Below are positions 45,981-54,758 of a stretch of DNA of 64,000 nucleotides, one piece after another; positions within the stretch are counted from its first letter, which is position 1; each line of letters begins with the position of its first letter. The position numbers were made by a program, and so were the translations under genes. The notes beneath the pieces are model-generated. The model saw only the letters and a program-made list of their open reading frames with translations. It did not search any database and was not told where the DNA came from. The stretch spans positions 1 to 64,000 of the forward strand of contig JAAZVZ010000012.1 of assembly GCA_018623155.1 (NCBI GenBank), given 5' to 3'. This stretch comes from Glaciecola sp. (lineage in GTDB: Bacteria; Pseudomonadota; Gammaproteobacteria; Enterobacterales; Alteromonadaceae).

Positions 45981-46820
45981 ATGCAATCGTATTATCAAAA
46001 TAAAGTCGCAGTGATAACGGGCGCGGCATCTGGGATGGGACGAAGTTATGCCATGCAATTAACGAAGTTAGGTGCACATGTTGTTATTTCAGATGTTGAT
46101 GAGTCTGGATTAAATGAGACAGCGGATCTGGTTGAAAAAATCAACGGCAAAACCTGTCCAAAGATGCTGATGGATGTCAGCAAAAATAAAGACTGGCAAA
46201 CTTTAAAACAATACACGCTAGACACATATGGCCACTGTGATATGTTGATCAATAACGCGGGCGTTGAAGGCGCAACTGTGCCAGTATGGGCATCTTCTAT
46301 AAGCCAAATAAAACATACTATGGATGTGAATTTTATGGGAGTAGTCTACGGTGTTAGGCAGTTTTTACCTCTTTTAGTCAAACGCTCAGAAGCAAATATT
46401 ATTAATGTTAGCAGTATCTTTGGTTTAATTGGCTCACCCAATGCCTCCGATTATTGCGCGAGCAAGTTTGCCGTTAAAGGTTATTCTGAAGCACTCATGG
46501 TCGAACTCGCTCACATACATCCTCATGTGAAGGTCCATATCGTTCACCCTGGAGGTGTAAATACCAATATTGCACGCTCTCCCAAAACCGAGAAGTTCAA
46601 AGCAAAATTTTTAACCACACCCAGTGATGAAATGGTCGATTATGTTTTAGCTGAAGTGGTCTCAGGAAATCCTCGAATTGTTTATGGGAACCAAGCAAAA
46701 CGAACATATTGGGCATCTAAGTTATTATCGTTACCTAGTCTTGTAAAAATGATTGGAAAGAGCATGCACAAAATTGCCGACCCAGCTGATTATGATCCAA
46801 ATCACAAAGGCTTTCGCTAA
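45981..46820 (+). CDS. Short-chain dehydrogenase/reductase
   Basis: 279 residues of classical SDR type: cofactor motif TGAASGMGRS, NNAGVEG, catalytic serine in NVSSIFG, and YCASK holding Tyr and Lys. I chose the ATG at 45981, preceded by ACGGAG, because the longer frame from 45654 runs through the monooxygenase gene. It probably interconverts an alcohol and a ketone for the flanking monooxygenase. Confidence 0.9.
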   Translation: MQSYYQNKVAVITGAASGMGRSYAMQLTKLGAHVVISDVDESGLNETADLVEKINGKTCPKMLMDVSKNKDWQTLKQYTLDTYGHCDMLINNAGVEGATVPVWASSISQIKHTMDVNFMGVVYGVRQFLPLLVKRSEANIINVSSIFGLIGSPNASDYCASKFAVKGYSEALMVELAHIHPHVKVHIVHPGGVNTNIARSPKTEKFKAKFLTTPSDEMVDYVLAEVVSGNPRIVYGNQAKRTYWASKLLSLPSLVKMIGKSMHKIADPADYDPNHKGFR

Positions 46821-47677
46821 TGTTAGGCGCAAAAATTTATGAGCAGATAATGCGGTTGGAGTCACAACTATACGGGTTTTCAGCACATCATCATACCTCT
46901 GGCACTGTGCATTGGCATTATTTGGATAATCACAATGAAGGCAAACCCAAATTAGTGTTGTTACATGGATTTAGTGCCTCTCATACAGTTTGGCTTCGAT
47001 GTGCCAGACATTTGACGCGAGATTTTCATATTTTGATCCCTGATTTGCCAGGTCATGGCGAATCAAATTATGACCAAGTATTAAATTACTCCGTACCCAA
47101 TCAGACTGCTCGGCTACATGAGTTACTCATGCACTTGCAGTGGCATAACACGATCATTGCAGGTAACTCTATGGGTGGTTTCATAGCGGCACAGTATGCA
47201 TTGGATTTCGCGCACAATACACTCGGGATCGTATGTATTGATCCTGCAGGTGTAACGGGGCCACAACCGAGTAAACTAGAGCAAACCGTCCATACAGGAG
47301 GACGCAATCCATTTTTTATGGATGATATAACGCAATTTGATTCTTTTTACGCAATGACAATGACAAAGCCTCCTTTTATGCCTAGATTTATTTTAAAGGC
47401 ATTAGCCGCACAATATGTCGAACGAAAAAGCCGTTTAGAACATATATTTACAAATTTTTATAACAAAAACGAGTTTCTAAACGATCGTCTAGGTGACATA
47501 AGATCCCCTGTTTTATTATTATGGGGGGCAAAAGATGAGCTCATTGATATCTCTTGTGCTCCAGTATGGCAGCAAGGTACCCAAGGCATAAGTGTTGTAT
47601 GGGACGATTTAGGTCATATGCCTATGCTTGAAGCACCTAACTTAGTTGCACAGGAGATCAAACGATTTTTACCATAG
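46820..47677 (+). CDS. Alpha/beta hydrolase
   Basis: 285 residues with the fold signatures LLHGFSASHTVWLRCA (oxyanion), GNSMGGF (nucleophile elbow serine), WGAKDELID (acid) and LGHMPMLEAP (histidine). The start overlaps the SDR stop (TAATG). As the third gene of the monooxygenase operon it may cleave the ester product. Confidence 0.88.
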   Translation: MLGAKIYEQIMRLESQLYGFSAHHHTSGTVHWHYLDNHNEGKPKLVLLHGFSASHTVWLRCARHLTRDFHILIPDLPGHGESNYDQVLNYSVPNQTARLHELLMHLQWHNTIIAGNSMGGFIAAQYALDFAHNTLGIVCIDPAGVTGPQPSKLEQTVHTGGRNPFFMDDITQFDSFYAMTMTKPPFMPRFILKALAAQYVERKSRLEHIFTNFYNKNEFLNDRLGDIRSPVLLLWGAKDELIDISCAPVWQQGTQGISVVWDDLGHMPMLEAPNLVAQEIKRFLP

Positions 47678-47688
47678 GATAATTTTGC

Positions 47689-49269
47689 ATGGATTTTGTC
47701 ATTTTGTTGGTTGCTTTTATGTGTGGTTTTGCCGCCAAGCTAGTCAATACCCCTCCCCTAATCGGTTTTCTGGCCGCTGGTTTTATTCTTAACGCTCTAG
47801 GGTATACCAACAATGACGCCTTACAAATCATTGCTGATCTCGGTATCACCATATTATTATTTACCATCGGCCTAAAATTGCACCTCAAGGATCTCATCGC
47901 TCGACCAGTATGGGTGTCCGGTCTATCCCATACCGCGATTTGGGTAGCAGTAGTAAGTCTATTCATCTTTGTTCTGGGAAATGTGCTGATGCTTGAGGTG
48001 TTTAACACATCTTTCACTACAGCCGCATTAATCAGCTTTGCGTTAAGTTTTAGTAGTACTGTGTGTGTCATCAAAATACTGGATGAAGCCGGTGAAACCA
48101 AGACTCGACACGGTAAGTTAGCAATCGGTATTTTGGTGATACAAGATATTCTGGCGGTCTTATTCTTAGTCTTTAGTACTGGTAAAATACCAAGTATATA
48201 TGCATTCGGTTTATTCTTATTGCTTCCTTGCCAACCTCTTATCCACAAGTTGTTATTCAAATCGGGACATGGAGAGTTATTGCCTCTAACTGGCTTTATT
48301 TTTGCGTTTGGTGCCTATAGCTTATTTGAGATGGTTGGGGTAAAAGGTGATTTAGGTGCACTGGTTGCTGGGGTAATGTTGGCAACACATGCTAAAGCCA
48401 ATGAATTATCCAAAGCCTTGTATGGTTTCAAAGATCTATTTTTGGTTGGGTTTTTCTTAACGATAGGTTTAAGTGCCATGCCGACTTGGGAGATGTTAGC
48501 ACTTGCCTTGTTCTTGTGTGTTTTCTTGATTGTAAAGTTTGCCTTGTTTTTTGGTTTATTTATCACATTACGTTTGCGGGCACGAACGGCATTTTTAAGT
48601 GCTTTATTGTTGTCCAATTTTTCAGAATTCGGTCTAATTGTTGGAGCTGTAGCGGTTTCAGCAACATTACTTGAACCGGACTGGTTAGTGATTATCGCCA
48701 TTGCCGCATCGATAAGTTTTGTATGTAGCAGTTTGTTATACAAGCACTCACATCGCTTATACATGCTTTATAAAGAGTTTCTGAAACGTTTTGAGCACCC
48801 CAACCCACTTGCCCAGGATATATATCCGCAATTATCCTGTGGCAAAGTATTAGTCGTTGGTATGGGGCGAGTCGGTAAAGGAGCATTTAAGGCTTTGCAT
48901 ACCCAAATGGGGAACACCGTCTGGGGCATGGATTCAGACCCACAAAAAATCAAATCACTGGTTAAACTTAGAAAAAATGTCTTGGTTGGTGACGGAGAAG
49001 ACATTGATTTATGGGAAAACTTAGACGTACGACAACTCGAATTAGTCCTTATTGCATTACCGTCTATCGAAGATGCTGCCAATGTTACTGCACAACTAAA
49101 GCGAATAAACTATACCGGTAAAATAGCTGCCATCGCGCGTTATGAGGATGAAGTAGCTCCTCTCATCAATCATGGTGTGGATAAGGTATTTAACTTCTTT
49201 ACCGAAGCCGGTTTAGGTTTCGCTGAGGAAAGTATGGCTTGGGCGGGATTAAATGAGCAATCTAATTGA
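47689..49269 (+). CDS. Kef-type cation:proton antiporter with NAD-binding domain
   Basis: 526 residues: about 12 membrane helices of the CPA2 exchanger fold (1-370, with SFALSFSSTVCVIKIL and VGVKGDLGALVAGVMLATHAKA), then a cytoplasmic RCK/TrkA-N domain starting VLVVGMGRVGKGAF (about 386). It probably exports K+ or Na+ in exchange for H+ under control of a nucleotide. It lies 11 bases after the hydrolase, so it may be transcribed with it, though a functional link is not obvious. Long open frames on the opposite strand are shadows of its helices. Confidence 0.88.
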   Translation: MDFVILLVAFMCGFAAKLVNTPPLIGFLAAGFILNALGYTNNDALQIIADLGITILLFTIGLKLHLKDLIARPVWVSGLSHTAIWVAVVSLFIFVLGNVLMLEVFNTSFTTAALISFALSFSSTVCVIKILDEAGETKTRHGKLAIGILVIQDILAVLFLVFSTGKIPSIYAFGLFLLLPCQPLIHKLLFKSGHGELLPLTGFIFAFGAYSLFEMVGVKGDLGALVAGVMLATHAKANELSKALYGFKDLFLVGFFLTIGLSAMPTWEMLALALFLCVFLIVKFALFFGLFITLRLRARTAFLSALLLSNFSEFGLIVGAVAVSATLLEPDWLVIIAIAASISFVCSSLLYKHSHRLYMLYKEFLKRFEHPNPLAQDIYPQLSCGKVLVVGMGRVGKGAFKALHTQMGNTVWGMDSDPQKIKSLVKLRKNVLVGDGEDIDLWENLDVRQLELVLIALPSIEDAANVTAQLKRINYTGKIAAIARYEDEVAPLINHGVDKVFNFFTEAGLGFAEESMAWAGLNEQSN

Positions 49270-49286
49270 TAATAATTTGCATTAGC
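49268..49286. promoter_or_regulatory. Possible Fur box before bfr
   Basis: GATAATAATTTGCATTAGC agrees with the 19-base Fur consensus at 14 of 19 positions, 91 bases before the first bacterioferritin gene. Iron control of bfr would make sense, but this match is only moderate. Confidence 0.4.
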
Positions 49287-49377
49287 AAGTCATTGTTTTA
49301 ATTGATTTTTTTGCAATTATCATTTGGTAATCAAACCCTCATGCGCTATACTAAGACAAAGTCAGTTGGAGACACCC

Positions 49378-49842
49378 ATGAAAGCAGCAAATGGCATCAA
49401 TGTCATACTGAATAAAGTACTCACATCCGAGCTAACGTCTATAAACCAATATTTTTTGCATGCGCGTATGTATAAAAATTGGGGATTTAGCAAGTTAAAC
49501 GAATCTGAGTATAAAAAATCCATCAAGGATATGAAGCAAGCGGATGCCCTCATAGAGCGTATATTGTTTTTGGAGGGACTCCCAAATTTACAGGCTTTGG
49601 GTAAGCTCTATATTGGCGAAAAACCAGAAGAAATGCTTTCCTGTGATAAGCGTTTTCAACTAGAACATATTGGATTAGTGCGCGAAGCGATAGACCAATG
49701 TGAAGCTTTACAAGATTATGTTTCTCGCGATTTATTAATTGATAACCTCGAATACGAAGAAGAATATCTTGATCACTTAGACACCCAAAAACAACAAATT
49801 GACGATATGGGACTTGCCCTATATCTACAAGCTCAAGTATAG
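49378..49842 (+). CDS. bfr: Bacterioferritin, haem-binding subunit without ferroxidase ligands
   Basis: 154 residues, clearly bacterioferritin (INQYFLHARMYKNWG; ERILFLEGLPNLQ). Aligned by eye to E. coli Bfr, the haem ligand Met52 is kept (KDMKQAD). Of the ferroxidase ligands, Glu51 is Asp, His54 is Gln, Glu94 is Gln and His130 is Tyr; only Glu18 and Glu127 remain. It is thus a haem-type subunit that probably needs the next gene's product to oxidise iron. The ATG at 49378 fits the family start. Confidence 0.92.
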   Translation: MKAANGINVILNKVLTSELTSINQYFLHARMYKNWGFSKLNESEYKKSIKDMKQADALIERILFLEGLPNLQALGKLYIGEKPEEMLSCDKRFQLEHIGLVREAIDQCEALQDYVSRDLLIDNLEYEEEYLDHLDTQKQQIDDMGLALYLQAQV

Positions 49843-49851
49843 GAGAGAATA

Positions 49852-50319
49852 ATGCAAGGTAAACAAGTTATTGTCGATGCATTAAATACGTTACTGTCGT
49901 ATGAACTAGCCGCTATGGATCAATATTTTATTCATTCTCAAATGTATGAAGACTGGGGCTACACTAAACTTTTTGAACGAATTAATCACGAGTTTGACGA
50001 TGAAAAAGGCCATGCTACTTTACTTATTCAGCGCATGTTGTTCTTGGAAGGTCAACCCGATATGGTGACTCGCACTGGCTACCAGCTTGGCCATACAGTA
50101 CCTGAAATGCTCGAAAGTGATTTGCGAGTGGAATATGAGGTAGCCGAAAAGCTTCGTGAAACCGTAGCGCTATGCGAAAAAGAACGCGATTATGTCACCC
50201 GTGACATGCTAATGACCTTGCTTGAAGATACTGAAATGGATCACGCACATTGGTTAGAACAGCAGTTGCACTTAATTAAGACCATAGGCCTTGAAAATTA
50301 CTTACAAAGCCAACTTTAA
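49852..50319 (+). CDS. bfr: Bacterioferritin, ferroxidase subunit without haem ligand
   Basis: 155 residues, bacterioferritin fold (MDQYFIHSQMYEDWG; QRMLFLEGQPDM). Here the ferroxidase ligands corresponding to Glu18, Glu51, His54, Glu94, Glu127 and His130 are all present, while the haem ligand Met52 is replaced by Lys (DDEKGHA). It complements the gene 9 bases upstream, and the two probably form mixed 24-subunit shells, as described for two-gene bacterioferritins of Pseudomonas and Neisseria. Confidence 0.92.
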   Translation: MQGKQVIVDALNTLLSYELAAMDQYFIHSQMYEDWGYTKLFERINHEFDDEKGHATLLIQRMLFLEGQPDMVTRTGYQLGHTVPEMLESDLRVEYEVAEKLRETVALCEKERDYVTRDMLMTLLEDTEMDHAHWLEQQLHLIKTIGLENYLQSQL

Positions 50320-50769
50320 TTAGTTTTGCTCAGTATTAAACAGGACCCGTTGTATCAGCGCGTCCTGTTTTTTGTTCTTACCATTCTCTGCCATAGTTAA
50401 TACGGTCAGTTGCCATTGCATAGATGATTCGTTGCAATTGCCTAGAAAAATATCCCCAATAACAACATTATCTGCTTCATCAGTCACCATAAATGGACTT
50501 TTTCCCATGTTCATATTGGTGCCCTCCACATAGCCTTTGATAAATTTTTGTCCAGCGGGTAAATCAATTTGTACACTTATCAGCTCTTCGACCTCGGGAG
50601 GTGCCAAAAACTCGACCAAAGTCTCACTAACATTGCCTTTAATGGTGCATTTTTGGTCGACAAGAGTGCACGAAAGAGTGTGTTTAGATGGATTTTGCTG
50701 TGAACACCCATAGGTAAACATAAATAATAAGCTAAGAATATAAATATTAACGTATTTTTGTAAATGCAA
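50320..50769 (-). CDS. Putative lipoprotein of unknown function
   Basis: About 149 residues if it starts at the TTG at 50769, which has GAGG 6 bases ahead and gives a compact lipoprotein signal (YILSLLFMFTYGC, lipobox TYGC). The ATG at 50841 would add 24 residues with no signal character. The mature part has paired cysteines (SCTLVDQKC; GNCNESS) and beta-type sequence, including EGTNMNMGKSPFMV. I do not recognise a family. It is divergent from ccoN and convergent with bfr; a link to the oxidase is only positional. Confidence 0.6.
   Translation of the reverse strand: MHLQKYVNIYILSLLFMFTYGCSQQNPSKHTLSCTLVDQKCTIKGNVSETLVEFLAPPEVEELISVQIDLPAGQKFIKGYVEGTNMNMGKSPFMVTDEADNVVIGDIFLGNCNESSMQWQLTVLTMAENGKNKKQDALIQRVLFNTEQN
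50339..50373. terminator. Terminator of the bfr operon, inside the 3' end of the opposite gene
   Basis: AACAGGAC (50339-50346) pairs with GTCCTGTT (50362-50369), extended by an inner CGTTG/CAGCG stem, and TTTTG follows. It overlaps the last codons of the minus-strand lipoprotein gene. Confidence 0.8.
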
Positions 50770-50985
50770 AGGCAACCTCGAGTAAGCATTTTGTGGGCAT
50801 TTTGTTAAATAAAAGTTAACTTTAATAGTCTTCATCAACACTAGTCGTAATAGTCTACCATTTTAATTATAAAAGCTTTAAGATCACATTGTTGACATGT
50901 TTTATAATGATTTAATAAGTAGCAATGAAGCAACACAAAATCATTTTCTACTGCATGAATTTTTTTTACTAATGGAAGAAACCCT

Positions 50986-52419
50986 ATGAGCGCTAATACT
51001 CAAGTACAGCCGGATTACAACTACAAAGTTGTACGGCAATTCACAGTGATGACTGTGATTTGGGGGATCGTGGGCATGTCTGTGGGCTTATTAATTGCAG
51101 CGCAATTATTTGCTCCGGCTTTGAACTTTGATATCCCTTACCTCACCTATTCACGATTACGCCCATTGCACACCAATGCGGTTATATTTGCATTTGGCGG
51201 TTGTGCATTGTTCGCAACCTCCTATTACATTGTGCAACGTACCTGTCAGGTTCGCTTATTTTCTGACAAACTCGCAGCGTTCACTTTCTGGGGTTGGCAA
51301 GCGGTTATCGTGTTAGCAGCTATTACATTACCAATGGGACTGACCTCTTCCAAAGAATATGCTGAACTTGAGTGGCCGATTGATATTCTGATTGCGTTAG
51401 TATGGATTGCTTACATCATTAACTTTTTCGGTACGATGATCATCCGTAAGACCTCTCATATCTACGTTGCAAATTGGTTTTTGGGTGCGTTTATGCTGAC
51501 CGTTGCGGTCTTGCACATTGGTAACTCAATGGCAATTCCAGTTTCCTTTACCAAATCTTATTCACTTTATGCTGGTGCTGTGGATGCGATGATGCAGTGG
51601 TGGTATGGACATAATGCTGTAGGTTTCTTCTTGACTGCTGGTTTCTTGGGTATGATGTATTACTTTATCCCGAAACAAGCGGGCCGCCCGGTATATTCTT
51701 ACCGTCTTTCTATTGTCCACTTTTGGGCATTAATTTCATTATACATATGGGCTGGCCCTCACCACTTGCACTACACTGCTCTACCAGATTGGACTCAATC
51801 TTTGGGTATGGTAATGTCGATCATACTATTTGTACCGTCCTGGGGGGGGATGATCAACGGTATCATGACGCTATCAGGTGCGTGGCATAAACTTCGTACT
51901 GATCCTATTTTACGTTTCTTGATCGTTTCTTTGTCATTTTACGGTATGTCTACATTCGAAGGCCCAATGATGGCAATCAAAACCGTAAACGCATTATCAC
52001 ATTACACTGATTGGACCATTGGTCACGTCCACTCTGGTGCGTTAGGCTGGGTTGCTATGGTATCCATAGGATCAATCTACCACCTAGTGCCAATTTTGTT
52101 TGGTCAACCCAAAATGTATAGCACCTCACTCGTTAATGTGCATTTCTGGTTAGCGACTATTGGTGTAGTCATTTATATCGTTGCAATGTGGATGTCGGGT
52201 GTATTGCAAGGTCTAATGTGGCGCGCAGTAAACTCTGATGGCACTCTAACTTATAGCTTTGTTGAATCACTCGAAGCATCTTACCCATTCTATGTATTGC
52301 GTTTCATAGGCGGTGCATTTGTCGTAACGGGTATGTTGGTAATGGCATACAACTGCTATAAAACTATCCGAGCGCCCAAAGTAGTTCCAACTACTAACGA
52401 TGCTGTGGCAACTGCGTAA
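50986..52419 (+). CDS. ccoN: cbb3-type cytochrome c oxidase subunit I
   Basis: The catalytic subunit of the high-affinity cbb3 oxidase, 477 residues with about 12 membrane helices. Haem and copper ligands lie in [46 protein letters not shown] and [14 protein letters not shown]. It reduces oxygen to water while pumping protons. It heads the ccoNOQP operon, with ccoO 11 bases after. I found no FNR-type site (TTGAT-N4-ATCAA) in the upstream region. Confidence 0.97.
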   Translation: MSANTQVQPDYNYKVVRQFTVMTVIWGIVGMSVGLLIAAQLFAPALNFDIPYLTYSRLRPLHTNAVIFAFGGCALFATSYYIVQRTCQVRLFSDKLAAFTFWGWQAVIVLAAITLPMGLTSSKEYAELEWPIDILIALVWIAYIINFFGTMIIRKTSHIYVANWFLGAFMLTVAVLHIGNSMAIPVSFTKSYSLYAGAVDAMMQWWYGHNAVGFFLTAGFLGMMYYFIPKQAGRPVYSYRLSIVHFWALISLYIWAGPHHLHYTALPDWTQSLGMVMSIILFVPSWGGMINGIMTLSGAWHKLRTDPILRFLIVSLSFYGMSTFEGPMMAIKTVNALSHYTDWTIGHVHSGALGWVAMVSIGSIYHLVPILFGQPKMYSTSLVNVHFWLATIGVVIYIVAMWMSGVLQGLMWRAVNSDGTLTYSFVESLEASYPFYVLRFIGGAFVVTGMLVMAYNCYKTIRAPKVVPTTNDAVATA

Positions 52420-52430
52420 GGAGACAGATA

Positions 52431-53036
52431 ATGAAAAATCCACATGAGTTAATTGAAAAAAACGTTGGTCTGCTTACTGTTATGATTTTATTTGCCATTG
52501 CTCTAGGGGCCATGGCACAAATCACACCTTTGATGTTTCAGCAACAAACCATGGAACCTGTAAAAGGACTTCGTCCTTATACGGCTCTAGAGTTAGAAGG
52601 TAGAGATATCTACATCCGCGAAGGTTGTGTTGGGTGTCACTCACAGATGATCCGTCCATTTCGTGCCGAAACCGAACGTTATGGTCACTACTCTGTTGCG
52701 GGTGAGTCGGTTTGGGAACACCCTTTCCTATGGGGTTCAAAGCGTACTGGACCTGACTTGGCTCGCGTCGGTCAACGTTATTCAGATGAATGGCATCGCG
52801 TACACTTACTCAACCCTCGTGATGTTGTACCAGAATCTAATATGCCTGGTTATCCTTGGTTAGAAGATACCGTCTTAGATGGTAAGTTAACGGCCAATAA
52901 AATGGAGGTATTCCGTAGCTTTGGCGTACCTTACACAGATGAAGATATTGCCAATGCACAAGCTGAGGTCGCAGGTAAAACTGAAATGGAAGCTTTGATT
53001 GCATACCTTCAACAACTTGGAACGCATTTAAAATAA
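52431..53036 (+). CDS. ccoO: cbb3 oxidase mono-haem subunit
   Basis: 201 residues, a membrane-anchored cytochrome c with one N-terminal helix and the haem motif [15 protein letters not shown], the CcoO signature; the distal methionine is in [10 protein letters not shown]. It passes electrons to CcoN. GGAG precedes the start, and the stop overlaps the ccoQ start. Confidence 0.97.
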   Translation: MKNPHELIEKNVGLLTVMILFAIALGAMAQITPLMFQQQTMEPVKGLRPYTALELEGRDIYIREGCVGCHSQMIRPFRAETERYGHYSVAGESVWEHPFLWGSKRTGPDLARVGQRYSDEWHRVHLLNPRDVVPESNMPGYPWLEDTVLDGKLTANKMEVFRSFGVPYTDEDIANAQAEVAGKTEMEALIAYLQQLGTHLK

Positions 53037-53212
53037 TGGATCAAGGAATCATCGGCAGTATTTTTACTGTCATCGTCTTCATCGCCTTTATTGGGGTCGT
53101 TTATTGGGCGTTTAGCAAACGCAATAAAGATCGTTTTGACGAGGCTGCAAATCTTGTCTTTGACGATGAAGAGTCTAAACAGAATCAAGATAATCAGGAG
53201 TCAAACAAATGA
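53036..53212 (+). CDS. ccoQ: cbb3 oxidase small subunit
   Basis: 58 residues: one membrane helix (IIGSIFTVIVFIAFIGVVYWAF) followed by a charged acidic tail (DEAANLVFDDEESK). Length, topology and position between ccoO and ccoP identify it. It stabilises the oxidase. Both ends overlap neighbours by 1 and 4 bases. Confidence 0.92.
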   Translation: MDQGIIGSIFTVIVFIAFIGVVYWAFSKRNKDRFDEAANLVFDDEESKQNQDNQESNK

Positions 53213-54174
53213 CTTTATTTTGGACAATATGGATATCAGTGATCACACTCGGATCGATTGTTGGTTGCTACTTATTATTACGCTGGACACTTGCCAACAA
53301 GACGGGTGTAAAAGAAGGCGAGAACATGGGACACGAGTTCGATGGTATCGTTGAGATTAACAATGGTCTTCCACGCTGGTGGACAATACTCTTTTATATT
53401 TGTATCGTTTGGGGCTTTATTTATTTGGCCCTTTATCCGGGTCTAGGTAACTTTAAAGGTTTCCTTGGATGGCAGAGTTCCAATCAGACTATACTGAGTT
53501 TAGAAGAGTCTGAGGCGTCACTACAAGCCTCACTCGAAAATGGTGATTTGATTCAGTACGATCGCGAGATTAAGTTTGCTAACGAGCGTTTTGATCCAAT
53601 CTTTGCTGCTTATGCAGAAATACCGGTTGAAACTCTTGCCACAAACCCAGAACATGCTGATGCGGTGAAAGTTGGCCAACGTTTATTCTTGCAAAACTGT
53701 GCACAATGTCATGGCTCGGATGCGCGTGGCCAAAACGGTGGCTTCCCTAACCTCACTGATAAAGATTGGTTATATGGTGGTTCTGGTGACAAAATCGTAC
53801 AAACATTGCAAAATGGTCGCAGTGGTATGATGCCAGCGTGGTTAGAATCATTTGGTGAATCTGGTATTGAAGAAATAGTAGAATACACTTTGAGTCTTTC
53901 TGGCCGGGATGTGGATCCAGTGCTTGCTGAAAAAGGTAAAGCGCGATATGTTGTTTGTGCGGCATGTCACGGAATGGACGGCAAAGGCAATCAAATGCTT
54001 GGCGCTCCAAACCTTACTGATAATATTTGGTTGTATGGTGGCAGTAAACGCGCTGTGACAGAAACACTTAAATATGGTCGTAATGGTGTTATGCCAGCAT
54101 TTAATAAAACCTTAGGTGATGATAAAATTCATGTAGTAGCTGCATATATTTACAGCTTATCTAACGAGAACTAA
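53209..54174 (+). CDS. ccoP: cbb3 oxidase di-haem subunit
   Basis: 321 residues: two N-terminal membrane helices with EFDGIVEINNGLPRWW between them, then two cytochrome c domains with CAQCHGSDARGQNGGFPNL and CAACHGMDGKGNQMLGAPNL, each followed by a distal-methionine segment (SGMMPAW, GVMPAF). It accepts electrons from soluble cytochromes or the bc1 complex. A terminator follows. Confidence 0.97.
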   Translation: MTLFWTIWISVITLGSIVGCYLLLRWTLANKTGVKEGENMGHEFDGIVEINNGLPRWWTILFYICIVWGFIYLALYPGLGNFKGFLGWQSSNQTILSLEESEASLQASLENGDLIQYDREIKFANERFDPIFAAYAEIPVETLATNPEHADAVKVGQRLFLQNCAQCHGSDARGQNGGFPNLTDKDWLYGGSGDKIVQTLQNGRSGMMPAWLESFGESGIEEIVEYTLSLSGRDVDPVLAEKGKARYVVCAACHGMDGKGNQMLGAPNLTDNIWLYGGSKRAVTETLKYGRNGVMPAFNKTLGDDKIHVVAAYIYSLSNEN

Positions 54175-54195
54175 ATATCACACTTTTGTCAGATT

Positions 54196-54226
54196 AAGCC
54201 TCGTTTATACGGGGCTTTTTATTTTT
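54196..54226 (+). terminator. Terminator between ccoP and ccoH
   Basis: AAGCCTCGT with ACGGGGCTT (9 bp, one wobble), a 4-base loop and a T-rich tail. Read-through to the assembly genes remains possible. Confidence 0.8.
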
Positions 54227-54246
54227 GAAAATCATGGAGAACTGCG

Positions 54247-54753
54247 ATGGCACACCCATCCCCTGTTGAAGATACGAAACCTTGGTTCAAGCATTTTTGG
54301 CCGTGGTTTTTAATCTGTGTGCCTCTTGCCTCGATGTTTTTTTCCATCAACTATTTTCACCTTGCTGTTTCTACAGAAAATAGTCTCGTTGTAGATGACT
54401 ATTACAAAGAAGGTCGAGTGATTAATGTTCGTCTTGATAAAGTGGAAGCAGCAAGACAACTTGGACTTAAAACGCAACTTGCAATCTCAGATGGTTCTGT
54501 TGTGTTAACCTTTGAAGAAGGAGCTCCCGAATCTGGTGAAGCCTTATCATTGAATTTTTATCACACTACTTTAGCGGCAAAGGATTTTAGTATTCTGTTG
54601 AGTCGTGACGCCAATGGTGTTTACAGAGGAAGTTTCGAAAATGACATTAAGAGCAAATGGAAAATCTCTCTCATGCCACTAGATCAAACATGGAAAATCC
54701 AACAAACTCGATTTTTACCCCAAGCAAAGCCTTTTGCATTTTTGCCTGAGTAA
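54247..54753 (+). CDS. ccoH: FixH/CcoH family cbb3 assembly protein
   Basis: 168 residues with one N-terminal membrane helix (FWPWFLICVPLASMFFSINYFHLA) and the FixH segment VVDDYYKEGRVINVRLDK, then a periplasmic beta domain. It is required for assembly or stability of the oxidase. GGAG lies before the ATG, and it is 6 bases ahead of ccoI. Confidence 0.92.
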   Translation: MAHPSPVEDTKPWFKHFWPWFLICVPLASMFFSINYFHLAVSTENSLVVDDYYKEGRVINVRLDKVEAARQLGLKTQLAISDGSVVLTFEEGAPESGEALSLNFYHTTLAAKDFSILLSRDANGVYRGSFENDIKSKWKISLMPLDQTWKIQQTRFLPQAKPFAFLPE

Positions 54754-54758
54754 CCATA

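Noticed and set aside
47658-48764. Long minus-strand frames of 200 and 149 codons (47658-48260, 48315-48764)
   Set aside because: They lie wholly over the Kef-type antiporter gene, whose membrane helices and NAD-binding domain are unmistakable; their sequences show no family features.
50880-50985. FNR box or strong sigma-70 promoter before ccoN
   Set aside because: No TTGAT-N4-ATCAA is present. A TTGACA (50892-50897) and a TATAAT are only 5 bases apart, too close to form one promoter.
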